Positions 38,801 through 50,900 of a stretch of DNA of 64,000 nucleotides are shown in pieces (positions within the stretch are counted from its first letter, which is position 1; every line of letters begins with the position of its first letter). Both the position numbers and the translations under genes were made by a program. Below the pieces are notes generated by a model. The model ran no database searches. It was not told where the DNA came from and saw nothing but the letters and a program-made list of their open reading frames with translations. This DNA is from Euglena gracilis (taxonomy: Eukaryota > Euglenida > Euglenophyceae > Euglenales): assembly GCA_039621445.1 (NCBI GenBank), contig CP154957.1, positions 38,348,654-38,412,653 on the forward strand, read 5' to 3'.

Positions 38801-39458
38801 ACGCAGCCCATTGGTTGTTGAAAAGGCTTTCTGATCTTTTCTTTGCTGTATTCCAGGCACGTGTTCCTGAAGAAGCCCATGCAGTCCACCAATACATCCA
38901 CAACGGCTTGTCTTATCTGTTGTTCTTCCAGCACCATGCGGGTGGGGTCGTTCGGTCCGAAGCATATCCACACGGGATCCCCAACTCTCATCAAGAGACA
39001 GCCAGATGCCGCGATTCCAAATCCAAAAAAAACGGACGGTGTTTTTTTTTGAAACCAACAAAAGCATCTTTTGTTTTTTTCGAAAGAAATAAAAGCGCCA
39101 TCCCTGACAGGTGGGTTCCTCCTGTCGTCGATGACTTTCTCCAACGCGGCCGAAAATTCAGAAGTTTTCGGGGTACGAGGGAGCATCCTGTCCATGATAA
39201 TAGCCGCACGTTTTGCCATTAGCAAAGAAAAGAGACTGGGGGAGTCATAGGGTTTCAGTCCACGAAATACAGTGCAAGCGCCGACCCCCCCGATGCCTGC
39301 AATGTATTTTGTGGACTGAGTCCACAAATTTCAGAGCATGCGCCCAGTGGACTGAATTTTTCCCCCCAAAAAACGCTCTCAAAACCACCCCCCGCGATGC
39401 GTGAAGCCAATCCACGATACAGGGCAGGCGCCGGGCCTCTGGGTCCACAATTATAGAT

Positions 39459-39510
39459 AAAATTGTGGGTGTAACCCGTGTACAGGCCGTATAGCGGGTT
39501 ACACCCACGA
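39459..39510. repeat. Hairpin repeat, arms ATTGTGGGTGTAACCCG
   Basis: Seventeen-base arms with one mismatch around GTGTACAGGCCGTATAG. Next to it (39,410-39,435) is CAGGGCAGGCGCCGGGCCT, the sequence that also flanks the related hairpins at 40,005, 46,680 and 48,170. Confidence 0.7.
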
Positions 39511-40004
39511 TCTTTTTATAATAACAGTTGAGTCGTTTTGTTTGACCCCGATTCTGTTTTCATGGGACAGACTTGGGCGCAAAATGCTCCCACCCGACCC
39601 TCGTCATAAATGCAGGCTCGGGCGCGAGTCCAGGGGTCCTAAAAGCGGATTTAATCATGTAGCACACTGAAATTTGCCATTTGGGGCCACTTGGGCGGGT
39701 TTCCAATTCTGGTGAAAATTACTGCTGTTTTAGAATAAGAGTACCGTGCAGTGGAAACATCTCCGTTGAGAAGAACTTTTGATCGAGGGGTAATTTGGTA
39801 CCCCAACGTTTGCACGCAGCCAGAGATACGCTCGCGATCGTCAGATATCGAGAGAATCAGAGTTGAAATTTGTGGTGCTTTTCAGTGCTTTTCGGTTTAG
39901 GAAGCATGACAAACCATGCAGAAACGGTCAAATCGACGACCCGCGGGGTCCAGGAGGTCCAGAAAATTGTGAAATTAGGATTTCCGAGGGACAGGAAACT
40001 ATAT

Positions 40005-40100
40005 AAAAATTGTGGGCATAACCCATAAGGCCGTATAACGGGTCAAGGGCGTCGTAGACCCGTTATACGGCCTGTATATGGGTTATAGCCCACAATTTTT
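40005..40100. repeat. Long imperfect hairpin, arms about 40 bp
   Basis: Left arm TTGTGGGC(A)TAACCCATA..GGCCGTATAACGGGTC, loop AAGGGCGTCGTA, right arm its inverse. It is followed by GAGGCCCGGCGCCCTGTATTTCGTTG, shared with 46,730-46,762. Confidence 0.8.
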
Positions 40101-40813
40101 CTGTAACCGTTAATTAAGAGGCCCGGCGCCCTGTATTTCGTTGACATACTTCACGCCATGGTTTAGGGCACTTTTGGGACGTCTTTTTTCCCCCAAAATT
40201 TTCTAAAAATCTTATTCACGAAATACGGCCTGTATTCGTGAATACAAAATAGCTTGTATTATTGGGGTAAGTTATTGGGGGGCACTTTGGTGGGGGGGGG
40301 GGCGTGCGCCAAAGGCGCCCGGTCCCCTCCAAAGGCCCCCACAATGCTTTTTGGTTTTTGAGCAAAAAGTGCTATTTTCACACCTTCACGCTGTGTTTCT
40401 CCTCAGTCTGTTCTCCTAAAAATGGCGAAGAAAGCGGCAAATACCATCGTCTGATGAGAAGAGCTTTCAACTGAGGGGTGAGTTTGTACCTGAACGATTG
40501 ACACAGCCAGAGATACGCTCGCGATCGTCAGAATTTGGCAAAATCCATAGTCTAGATAGTAGCGTAACATTGGAGTGGTCGGAGATTGGTCCTGGGAGTG
40601 TCCTTTGACCAAAGGTTGGGAACACCGCCAGCGTCTCTGACGCTGCTTTACACAGGGCGCTGGGTTCCAAACGGAGCCGGTGTTCCCCACCCCTTTTCTG
40701 ATATAGATTCTTCGCCTAAACACAGATTCAAACAATAATAAATAAACAAATAATGACATATTTAAGGTGCATTAACCATTGAAATTGACATAATTCTTAT
40801 GCTCTTCTCACAG

Positions 40814-40984
40814 TTGCCAAATGAACGAAACACTCTTTCACAATGCTCAAGTTTCTGAGTTGCTGAGCAATTTGGCATTACCTCATAGTTTGAAAGAAGC
40901 TGGAGATGTTGCACTTCACCTTAGGCATTTCACCGAGAGCAATTATTTCACCGTGATGTTTGCTATTGTTCTTTTCTACATCTT
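40814..40984 (+). CDS. VTT-family gene, exon a
   Basis: Acceptor TTCTCACAG, donor GTATGC. Encodes the region before the VTT core ([17 protein letters not shown] then a hydrophobic helix [10 protein letters not shown]). It enters in the middle of a codon, so at least one exon lies upstream. Confidence 0.75.
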
Positions 40985-42817
40985 GTATGCCTCCACTCTC
41001 TTTCTTCAACTTCCAGTGGAAGGAGTCTTTTTGGAGAACCTCAGTTTTTTATCATCTAACCCCCCCCCACTTATAAACCCCCCGGGTTTTGTAGAATCTG
41101 GTTTGGTTGGTCGGCAGAAGGGGGGATGGTCATGAGTGAAGGAATTGTTGGTGAAGATCCGACCACCCAAAATGACCCCCAAAACCCCCCGACATTGGCA
41201 CTTTTTGGCAAATTTGGTAAAAAATGTCATTTTTTTTGACAATGGACAGATTGCCAAAAAATGAGGTTTTGGGTGGCTTGCGGCCGAAAAAATTGGGGTT
41301 GTAATTCTGGGTTTGGTTGGTCGGCCTGAGGGGGGGGTTGATAAGTGGGGGGGGGTACGCATTGTCACCACTGCCGCCCCTCATTCTTGGAACAGATTGG
41401 CTAATTCTCAAACATTCTCAAACATTTTTTTTTGCCAGGGACCCCCCCCCTCGCGACCCCACCCGCGCCCCCCCCCGCGCCCCCCCCCCCCCGCGACCCC
41501 CCGTGACCCACACATACAGGGTTTCCGGATCCCAGAGGGTTTCCGGATCCCAGTGGGAGCCAAAAGTGGCACCCAAAGTACAAATTAGGAATTGGCACCC
41601 AAATTAGGAATGAAAATTGCCAAAAATGTGTGACAAATTCCTAATTGGATCTATTTTTGGACCCAAAAGTTCTAGAAACAGGTCATGTGTGACGTTGTAA
41701 GTGAGGTCACACTGGTCACACGTGACCCGTCAAAACTGCCACGTTCCCCCCGCGACCCCCCCCCCCGCGACCCCCCCGCGACCCGGGCTTTTTGAAAATT
41801 TTTGGCATGCACATTTTGGTTTTTCAGACCGAAGTAAATAATATTGCATTGTGCATAATATTGCAAGTTGCATCCACCATCGTCATAGCACAATTCCACT
41901 GCAGTATCGCAGCTTGTACCCTCACCATTGCAGCTCTTACCTTCAAAACACGTCTGTGCAGTTTTCCTACGCCTGAAATTACTCCTCGAACAGTTGCATC
42001 ACAATGGACTGTCCTCATTTGGTAGCATTTTGGTCCTTGTCCTTTCACCAAAATCCTCAATTCTTCTGGTGTGTTACAAAAACCATGTCGGTGAAGATTT
42101 TTTGGAACGGAGTGTTAATATTTTATATGCATTGCATTCACAGAAAAATCAAACATTGATTTTCCATTTTTTCCATTTAACCCAAACTTAAGCCTTGGGT
42201 GAAAGAATTCCTTGGGGGGATGGCATAGACAGGTGCTCAGCCTCAGGGTCCCGCACCCCGACACTGTCGGCCACCGTCGGGTGGACGTAAATCACGTCGT
42301 CGCGCACCCCCAGCTCCTGTGCCAGTGCCGCCACCTTCGGGCCATTGAGCTGCCGGGCCACCAAGAAGGCCAAGCGGCGGCGACCGCCCGTCAAACACAA
42401 CAGCACCCAGAGCCAGGCTGTTTTTGTTGCACAGAAGAGTCTTGGAAAAGAGGGTGGGCAAGATGGGCCCTCAATGCCAAACAAGAAAGAAAGCAAAGCT
42501 AAAAAAAATTCCTATTTTTGCCAAAAAATGAAAACATATAAAAAAACACAAAAAAAAACGGGTTGACATTTTCCCCTCCCTGTTTGGGAAACCCGTGGGA
42601 GTCCTGCTCGCTGCCAGTGCATTCCTATACAATAATCACATGCCCTCAATTCTCAATCCCATGGAGGTGGGGCAACCTCACCTCAAACACCCAGCCTGCC
42701 CAGGACTGATGGAACGCCGCCATATATATATATATACATATATATAAATAGATAGATATATATATATATATATATATAGATAGATATATATATAGATATA
42801 TAGATAGATATATATAT

Positions 42818-42862
<45 letters not shown>

Positions 42863-42866
42863 TATA

Positions 42867-42910
<44 letters not shown>

Positions 42911-44285
42911 AGGCTAATTTACTGGGCCCCCCCCCCCGGGGGGGGTCCCAGTAGTTGTACCTACCGGGGACTTCGGCCGCCCAGGTGAAACTACTGGGAC
43001 CCCCCTTGGGTTTTCCCCAGGGAAGACCCCCCACCGCCGGGAACTTTTTCCGCCGGCGGGGGTCTTTTGGGGTTATCTTTAGGGATAGGGTTAGGGTTAG
43101 GGTTCGGATTCGGGTTCGGGGTCGGGTGAAGGGGTTGGGGAGGGGGGAAATTCGGCCGTGGGACCGGATTGGGGCCGAGTTCAGGCCAAATTTCCGGTCC
43201 AATTTTGTGTGTGAATTTCGACCCGATTTCGGCCTAACTTTTTTCCTAAATCGTAACCCTAACCCTAATCCGAAAACTAACCCCAGCCCCACCCCCTCAT
43301 TGAACGGAAATACGGCGCATCGGGGTGCGAAATCCAAAATTTGGAGTTGGTGAAGAGTCCTGCTTCGCGCCAGTGCATTCCTATACAACTAACACATGCC
43401 CTCCATTTCAATCCCATGGAGGTTGGGGGCGGCAACCCTCACCTCAACACCCAGCCTGGCCCAGGACGGAGGGAACGACCGACAGAGAGAGAGAGAGACA
43501 GGAGAGAGAGAGAGAGAGAGAGAGAGAGGATAGATGGTGGAGGAGAAGAGGGGAGAGAGAGAGAGAGAGAGATGAGAGTAGTGAGAGAGAGAGAGAGGAG
43601 AGAGAGAAGAATTATATAGAAGTATAATTAGGACCCTATAATATGAGAGAGTGTACTATAGATATATGCATTGCATTCCACGATTCCACATTACTATATA
43701 TATGATTATGATATATATTATATAGATATATATCAGCACTAGCCTATGCCCAGAACTCCATCTCCATTCCTCCCCATGGGGCATGGCACGACTCTCCTTA
43801 CAGGTGCCCCCTCAGTTCCTCAGGATTGTCTCCGCACCCAGACATGTCGGCCGCACAGTCGCGTGTGGACGTAAAATCACGGTCGTCGCGCACCACCAGT
43901 CCTCTGTCTGCTTTGCCAGTGACCGCCCGCCCACTCGCCAACTTTTTTTTTCCGCCGGCGGCTATGCGCTGCTGCGGGTTGCGTTTGGGGCCGGCTCACA
44001 TCGGGTGAAGGAAGGCCAAATGTCGGCGGCGACCGCCCGAGTTCAAAACAAATTTCCGGTCCAATTTTGTGTGTGAATTTCGTCCCGATTTCGGCCTAAC
44101 TTTTTTCCTAAATCGTAACCCTAACCCTAATCCGAAAACTAACCCCAGCCCCACCCCCTCATTGAACGGAAATACGGCGCATCGGGGTGCGGACCAAAAA
44201 TTTGGAGTTGGTGAAAGAAGTGGGCCCCCGCCCCAGGTTAAACTACTGGGACCCCCCCCGGGGGGGGGGGGCCAGAAATTAGCCT

Positions 44286-44316
<31 letters not shown>

Positions 44317-44353
44317 GATATATTATATAGATATATATATATATATCTATTAT

Positions 44354-44433
<80 letters not shown>

Positions 44434-44499
44434 GATATATATATATATATATAGATATAGATATATATATCTATATCTTATATATATATATTATATATA

Positions 44500-44543
<44 letters not shown>

Positions 44544-44964
44544 ATATATATATATATATATATCAGCACTACGATGCCCAGAACTTGATCACCACACTGC
44601 ACCTAATTCTGGAGTGCACTCGCCCGGCATTGCCAGAGCGGAAATGGGGTCCCTAGGAACTTTCCATTCTCAATTATGGGGGGGGGAGGTGGTTTATATA
44701 TGTATATGTATATATGCATATGCTATGTATATGTTTATGTACCCTCACCCCCCCCTCAAAGTGGCCACCCTCCAGGCGCCACAGAACCCCTAAACGGCCA
44801 CTCTGGGGGAGGGGACACTTTGGGGGGGGGGGTCATTTTTAGGGCTTCGGCACCGAAAAAATGGCCATTTTGAGGGGGGTAAACCAAATTTGCCAAAAAA
44901 TCGTGGCCACTCTGAAGGGGGGGACATTTTGAGGGGGGGGTGAGGGTATATATATATATATACA

Positions 44965-44995
<31 letters not shown>

Positions 44996-47900
44996 GATAA
45001 ACGATACAACTAACGCCATTGTCGTTGGAACAGATTGACGTTTTGACAGATGAAAGTTTTGACAGCATTTGCAAAGTACTTAGACAGATTTTCATCCAAA
45101 AAATGACACAGTTCGGAATTTGCACCTGAAATTAGGCATTTGCCACTCAAAATTGGCTTGACAACATGGCCCGGCTTCTGTCAAGCTGGCCAGCCGTGTG
45201 CTCCCCCTTGGATGGGTGAAGCGCGGTTTGTGACTTGGTTCTGTATTTGGGCCAAGAGTGGGAGGGGGGCATATGGTGGTGCCAAATGTGCTGTGGTCGC
45301 CCCTGGGCCCACCAAAAAACTTGGCCTAGAACGCTGTCCTTGGTGTTTGGGCCAAGACTTTTTGCATCTCAAAATCGACCCAAATATTGTGTTAAAGTGC
45401 GGAATAGTTGGAAGTTGGTCATGAAACCAAAGCTTATAACCTATGGCAAACAATTACCGATGCAACATATGACCTGCCAACAAAAACAATGTGAGAAATG
45501 TAGTTGATATACCAACACTCATTTTCAGTGAGTGCGTCAAGGCAAGGGGGAAAAGAAACAGTGCAGGGATGTGCAACAACCAAAAATGTGGCATTGCTTG
45601 GCACAAACCACCGTTTCAACCTGCTTGAAGAAGAAACCAAAAATAGTTAAAAAAATTAATCCAACACGGCGCGAAGGGGTCCAAACTGGGTGGGATTCGC
45701 CAAACCCCCCAGTTTCGACTCTGCCGTTTCGCTTGGGTAAGATTTTCGGTCAAAAAATCGGTTTTTTGAAAATATCTCGAAAAAACGTACAGCATTTCCT
45801 GAAGTGTCGGTCAGACCAAATGTCACCCTGGGGGCCAGCCCTCTATCGCCCTCTGCTGCCCCCTGCTTGCCGTTTTGGCTAACAACATACCTGACCCGTG
45901 TTCCGGCGCGCTTTTGTGGCCCAAAATGGTCATTTTGGGGTGTTTTTTTTGGGCGGGTGCTTTTTTTGTTAAAAAAAATGGATTTTTTCAAAGCATCTCA
46001 AAAATGAAGCAAAATCAAAGAATCTGTCCGGAGACCGAAAATGTTTTTTTGGGGGGCGGTGCTTTTTTTGTTAAAAAACTGGATTTTTCAAAGCTCTCAA
46101 GCCCTAAGCCCTTGGATGAAGTACTACCATTCTATGACCCCTATTTCTTTTTTTTTTTTTTTTTTTTTTTTTAACTATATTATCTATTGATTTTTTCTTA
46201 GGTTTTTGTGTTTATCTCCCCCCTAGCCTTTGCATGCCCTATCTAACCACGTCTGTCTTACTTCCCCCTCTTCATGTAGCCCGAGTTACGGCCATTTTTC
46301 GTTCAGTTTTGGCCCATCTCAGGGGGCATTATTTGGCTGTTTTTGGGGTAAAAAAATTGATCTTTTCAAAATAGCTCAGAAATGAAGCAAAATCAAAGGA
46401 AATGTCCAGAGACCGAAATAGAAGCCCTTGGGACACCCCATCTAATGAAACTTTGATTTCCCCGTAACTCCCCGCCCAGCCCGAGATATGGCCAATTTAC
46501 GGCCCAAAACAGCGCGTAAGGCTTGCAACTTCGCCGTTTCAGCCACATATGGGTCAAGGAAGTTGAAAAAAAATCGAAAATTTTTTGGCCCCATACGATA
46601 TTTGTTGGCCTCCCGGACCCGGAAAAAACTTCGAGCTGAAAATGAGCGGTTTTTGACCCACCCCCCCGTGACCCATTATACGCCCTGAATACGGGTTATA
46701 GGCCATGTTTTTTCTGTAACTATGAATAGAAAGGCCCGGCGCCTGCCCTGTATTTCGTTGGTGCGACATGTTTTCGGGCATTTTTTGTCGTTTTTTTTCA
46801 CCCAAAAATCCTATTCACGAAAATATGCCCTGTTTTTTGTGAATATCTATTCACAAAAAACAAGGCATATTTTCTTGAATTGAAAATGTGCCCTGTTTTT
46901 TGTGAATGATGGAGTAATGAAAGAATTATGGAAATGGTGTCCAAATGACCCAAATTATGCCCACATAGTACCGCTGGTCCTGGAAAACGAGAAATGGGCG
47001 TTAGGCCAAGTTATTGGGGGGCACTTTGGGGGGGGGGACCAGGCGCCGAAGGCCCCCCAAAGGCCCCCACAATCTTGGCCTGACACCAATATTCGCTTTA
47101 GAGCCTAACGGATACCATGCTCCCTTTACTGTTCCCCCCTTACTGTTTCCATGGAGGGGACGGGAACAGTACAGTGTCATAGCACTTATTGTAAAGGAAT
47201 CTTGGAACACAAGGCAAAAAGGGGAATTTTTTGATCGGTTTTAGGTGCTCTCAATCCCACCAAAATCCAAGCCAATGCCAAAATGGATGTTGTGGAGGTG
47301 CAATTTTCAAGCATGTAAACCAAAAAAGCTTCGTTTTGGCATTTTAGGTGGCCTTTTGGGTCTAATTTGGTTGGTTGCTTCATGGCCAACGGGGACAGTA
47401 AGGGGGGGAGCTCGTCCCCCCCCCCCCGTTACTGTTCCCCCCCCTACTGTTCCTATGGACCCAAAAGGGGGCCACAGGACGGGAACAGTAAGGGGGGGGG
47501 GGCACGGTAACCGAGGGTCGGTACTTTATGCACATTGTGTGTGTTGTTCCTCGGTCTGTTCTTGCAAAAATGGCGAAGAAAGCCGCAAACACCATGGATC
47601 GAATGTTGCCACATCCCCCAAAATTTGCTGAATTTTTGGCCACAATTAAGCAGGAATGGGACAAAAGAAAGAACCTGCTGTTGACCCCCAGCATGGTAAC
47701 CTTCTGGCGGAGGTTACCAAAATGAAAGCATCCGGTTCGGAAGGGACAAACCAATCGGCAATTGCCCACATCTCTGGCTGACGCGGGCTGAATTGGACGA
47801 ATTGGCGGACGCTTTCCGGGTGGGCGGCTTGAACGCTTTTGTCTGCTTGGGCGGTTGGGTGGAGAAGCGTTTGATGGGAAAGCGGTCGAGGACACAAAGG

Positions 47901-50900
47901 GCACAATGTGCACTAGTCGTGCACCGACTTCGTCACTTCCCCGTGTGTTGTTCCGTCATCCGTTTGCTCTGATTCTGTTTCAAAGCAATCAGTTTTCTTG
48001 TATCAGTTGTTCCTTTTTCATGTTTATGTTTTTGGTTTTCATTTCAGTTAAAATTCCTATTCACGAAAATATGCCCTGTTTTTCGTGAATACCTATTCAC
48101 AAAAAAACAGGGCATATTTTCATGAATTGAAAATATGCCCTGTTTTCCGTGTTCGCACCCACGAAAAACAGGGCAGGCGCCGGGCCTCTATTCACGGTTA
48201 CAAAGAGCGCAACACACAAAACCTCGTCAAGCTTTCTTTTTGAGCCTGCACTGCCTTCTCAATCGGACTGTTTCGAAACAATGCCTTTTGAGAGTCATAA
48301 TCTCCGACGGTACACAGTCAACATATCTTGGGGGGAGCACGCCGTCGGCCAGCCGTCGGCCAGCCGTGTGAAGGAAAATCTCCCTTCAAGGTCATGTTCA
48401 TCGTTGGTGGAGGTTTCATTTTTGCCTATTTTTTTGCCAATTTTTGTCAATTTTGCCAATTTGGTGTTTTGACCAATTCTAACCATTTTGGCTTATTTTT
48501 TTGGGTCGTTCTTTGGACATCGTGAAATATTTTCGTCTAAAAAAGTATTCAAATGACCCAAAATTGCTCAAATGGTGTCCCATTTTCAACGAATTGGCAA
48601 AATTTACCTTTGAAATGAACAATGATGGATGAAAAAAGGCTGAAATTTTGCGTAAAATGGGTTCAAGTGACCAAAATTGCCCAAAGCAGGCCCTATTGTA
48701 CAATTTGAAAGATAATTTAAAATTACTGTCCGAAATTAAGATTTGGTGCCCAACATAAAGCATTTGCACACCAACTTAGACATTAGCCGCTGAAATTGAG
48801 CAGTTTTCACCCCGAAATGTGCGTTTGCCACCAAAATTGGTCATTTTCCACCCGAAAAGCAGGTTTCTCACCCAAAATCAGGCATTTGCCAACCCCAATT
48901 TGGACATTGCCCCCCCAAATTAGGCATTTGCTAAACATAATCACTAAAGATTAAGATTTTGCACACCAAAATTTGGCATTCGCCACTCAAAATTAGGAAG
49001 TTGCGCCTGAAATCAGGCATTTGCCCCTCAATTGCACCAAATTCGGAGTTTGCCATCCAAACTTGCACACCAAATTGATCGTGTTTTATGCAATAGGGCT
49101 GTTTGGTGAATTACCCTCTGCCCCCCTCCAAAGTGGTTGCCCCAAAGTGGACCCCAAAACGAGGGTGGGAAGGTCTATTTTGGGGAGGGGGGTTAAACAC
49201 TGGCCCTTTGGCGCCTTCAGCGCCGAAAGGAAGTGGTACTTTGAAAGGGGTTGGGCCAAAATTTGCCGAAAATTTTGGCCACTTTGGGAGGGGGGGACAA
49301 AAATTGATTTTTTGACCCAAAACAGGGCCGAAAACGGCCAAGGCGGGCCGTAAATCGGCCATATTTCGGGCCAGGCGGGGGAGTTGCGGGGAAATCAAAA
49401 TACCATGCCCCCCCCTTACTGTTCCCGTCCTGTGGCCCCCTTTTGGGTCCATGGGAACAGTAAGGGGGGGGACAGTAAGAGGGGGGACGAGCCCCCCCCC
49501 CCTTACTGTTCCCATGGGCCATGAACCAACCAACCAAGTTAGACCCAAAAGGCCACCTAAAATGCCAAAATGAAGCTTTTTTGGTTTACATGCTTGAAAA
49601 TTGCACCTCCACAACGTCCATTTTGGCATTGGGTTGGATTTTGGTGGGATTGAGAGCACCTAAAACCGACCAAAAAATTCCCTTTTTTGCTTTGTGTTCC
49701 AAGAATCCTTTGCAAAAAGTGCTATGACACTGTACTGTTCCCGTTCCCCCAATGGGAACAGTAAGGGGGGGGAACAGTAAGGGGGGGGGCATGGTACCCT
49801 TAGATAGAGCGATCCAAGGGTTCAATTTAGGTCGTCGAACATTTCCTTTGATTTTGCTTCATTTCCGAGATATTTTGAAAACGTCGATTTTTTTTAACCC
49901 TGAAAACAGCCCAAAATGGCCTCTGAAACGGGCCAGGCGTGTCGGCAGCCTGCCGCGCTGTTTTGGGCCGTAAATCGGCCATATTTCAGGCCAGGCGGGG
50001 GAGTTGTGGGGAAATCAAAATACTGTTAGATAGGGCTTCAATTTAGGTCTCCGGAAATTTCCTTTTATTTTGCTTCATTTCTGGGAAACATCGATTTTTG
50101 ACCCCGAAAACAGCCCAAAATGGTCCCAGAAATGGGCCAAAATTGGCCGCAAAATGGCCGTAACTCGGGCCAGACGAAGAGTTGGGGGAAAAGTGAACCA
50201 TGGTTGGATAGGGCATTCCAAGGGCTTCATTATTGCTCTCCAGGCATTTGCTTTGCTTTTGCTTCATTGCCCAGATATTTTGGGAAAACCGATTTTTTAA
50301 CTTCAAAAAACGCCCCCAAAAACGTCCCAAAATGGCCCTTTTGCGCCGCAAAAGCGCGCCAGAACACAGGCCAGGCGTGTCGATGGTCAAAACGGCGAAT
50401 GGGGGGTGAAAGAGGGCCTCCGGGGGTTCATTTTGTCAGACAGACATTTCCGGAAATAATGTACGTTTTCTCGAGATATTTTCGAAAGCTGATTTTTTGA
50501 CCGGTGTTTGGACCCCGGCGAAATGGCAGAGTCGGAAGAGGGGGGCGGGCGGGCCAATCCTACCCAGTTTGGACCCCTTCGTGCGTGAATAACTCGGGCC
50601 TGACGGGGAGTTAGGTCAAACGGAGGTGATTCGGAAACTATTTGTCCAGTCGCTGGCGACTGAATAAATAATTCCGGGAACTGGGCCGGGATCATGGTGA
50701 TAATCCGCCGGTTCCCGAGGTGGCCCGAGGGGGCGGGGGGGGGGGAGGAGGGGGGACCCCCATAAAGAGATAATAGCTCAGCGACTCCCCCCTTGGATTT
50801 TGGCTCCTGAGTGGTAAGTTAAGTTGGGGGGGCATGGCACAAAAATGGTCATTTTGGGCCATTTTTGGGCCTCAAAAAAGTCGCAATTTTTCGCGAATTT

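Larger units (their letters stand above)
35817..40813. other. Host stretch without a clear gene
   Basis: Mostly unique-looking sequence with A/T homopolymers. Minus-strand coding-like islands occur at 36,540-36,990 and 38,690-39,220, but I could not join them into a gene. The second island begins MAKRAAIIMDRMLP and has related copies at 40,422 and 47,570. A duplicated block with CAGAGATACGCTCGCGATCGTC is at about 39,820 and 40,510. N-terminal exons of the VTT-family gene may lie here unrecognised. Confidence 0.4.
42600..44200. repeat. Interleaved segmental duplications of 120-150 bp
   Basis: Block 42,600-42,720 recurs at 43,355-43,475 (GCCAGTGCATTCCTATACAA, CCCATGGAGGT, CACCCAGCCTG). Block 43,195-43,330 recurs at 44,053-44,193 (AATTTTGTGTGTGAATTTCG, CGTAACCCTAACCCTAATCC, AACGGAAATACGGCGCATCG). 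Both pairs are in direct orientation and intercalated with microsatellites. Confidence 0.75.
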
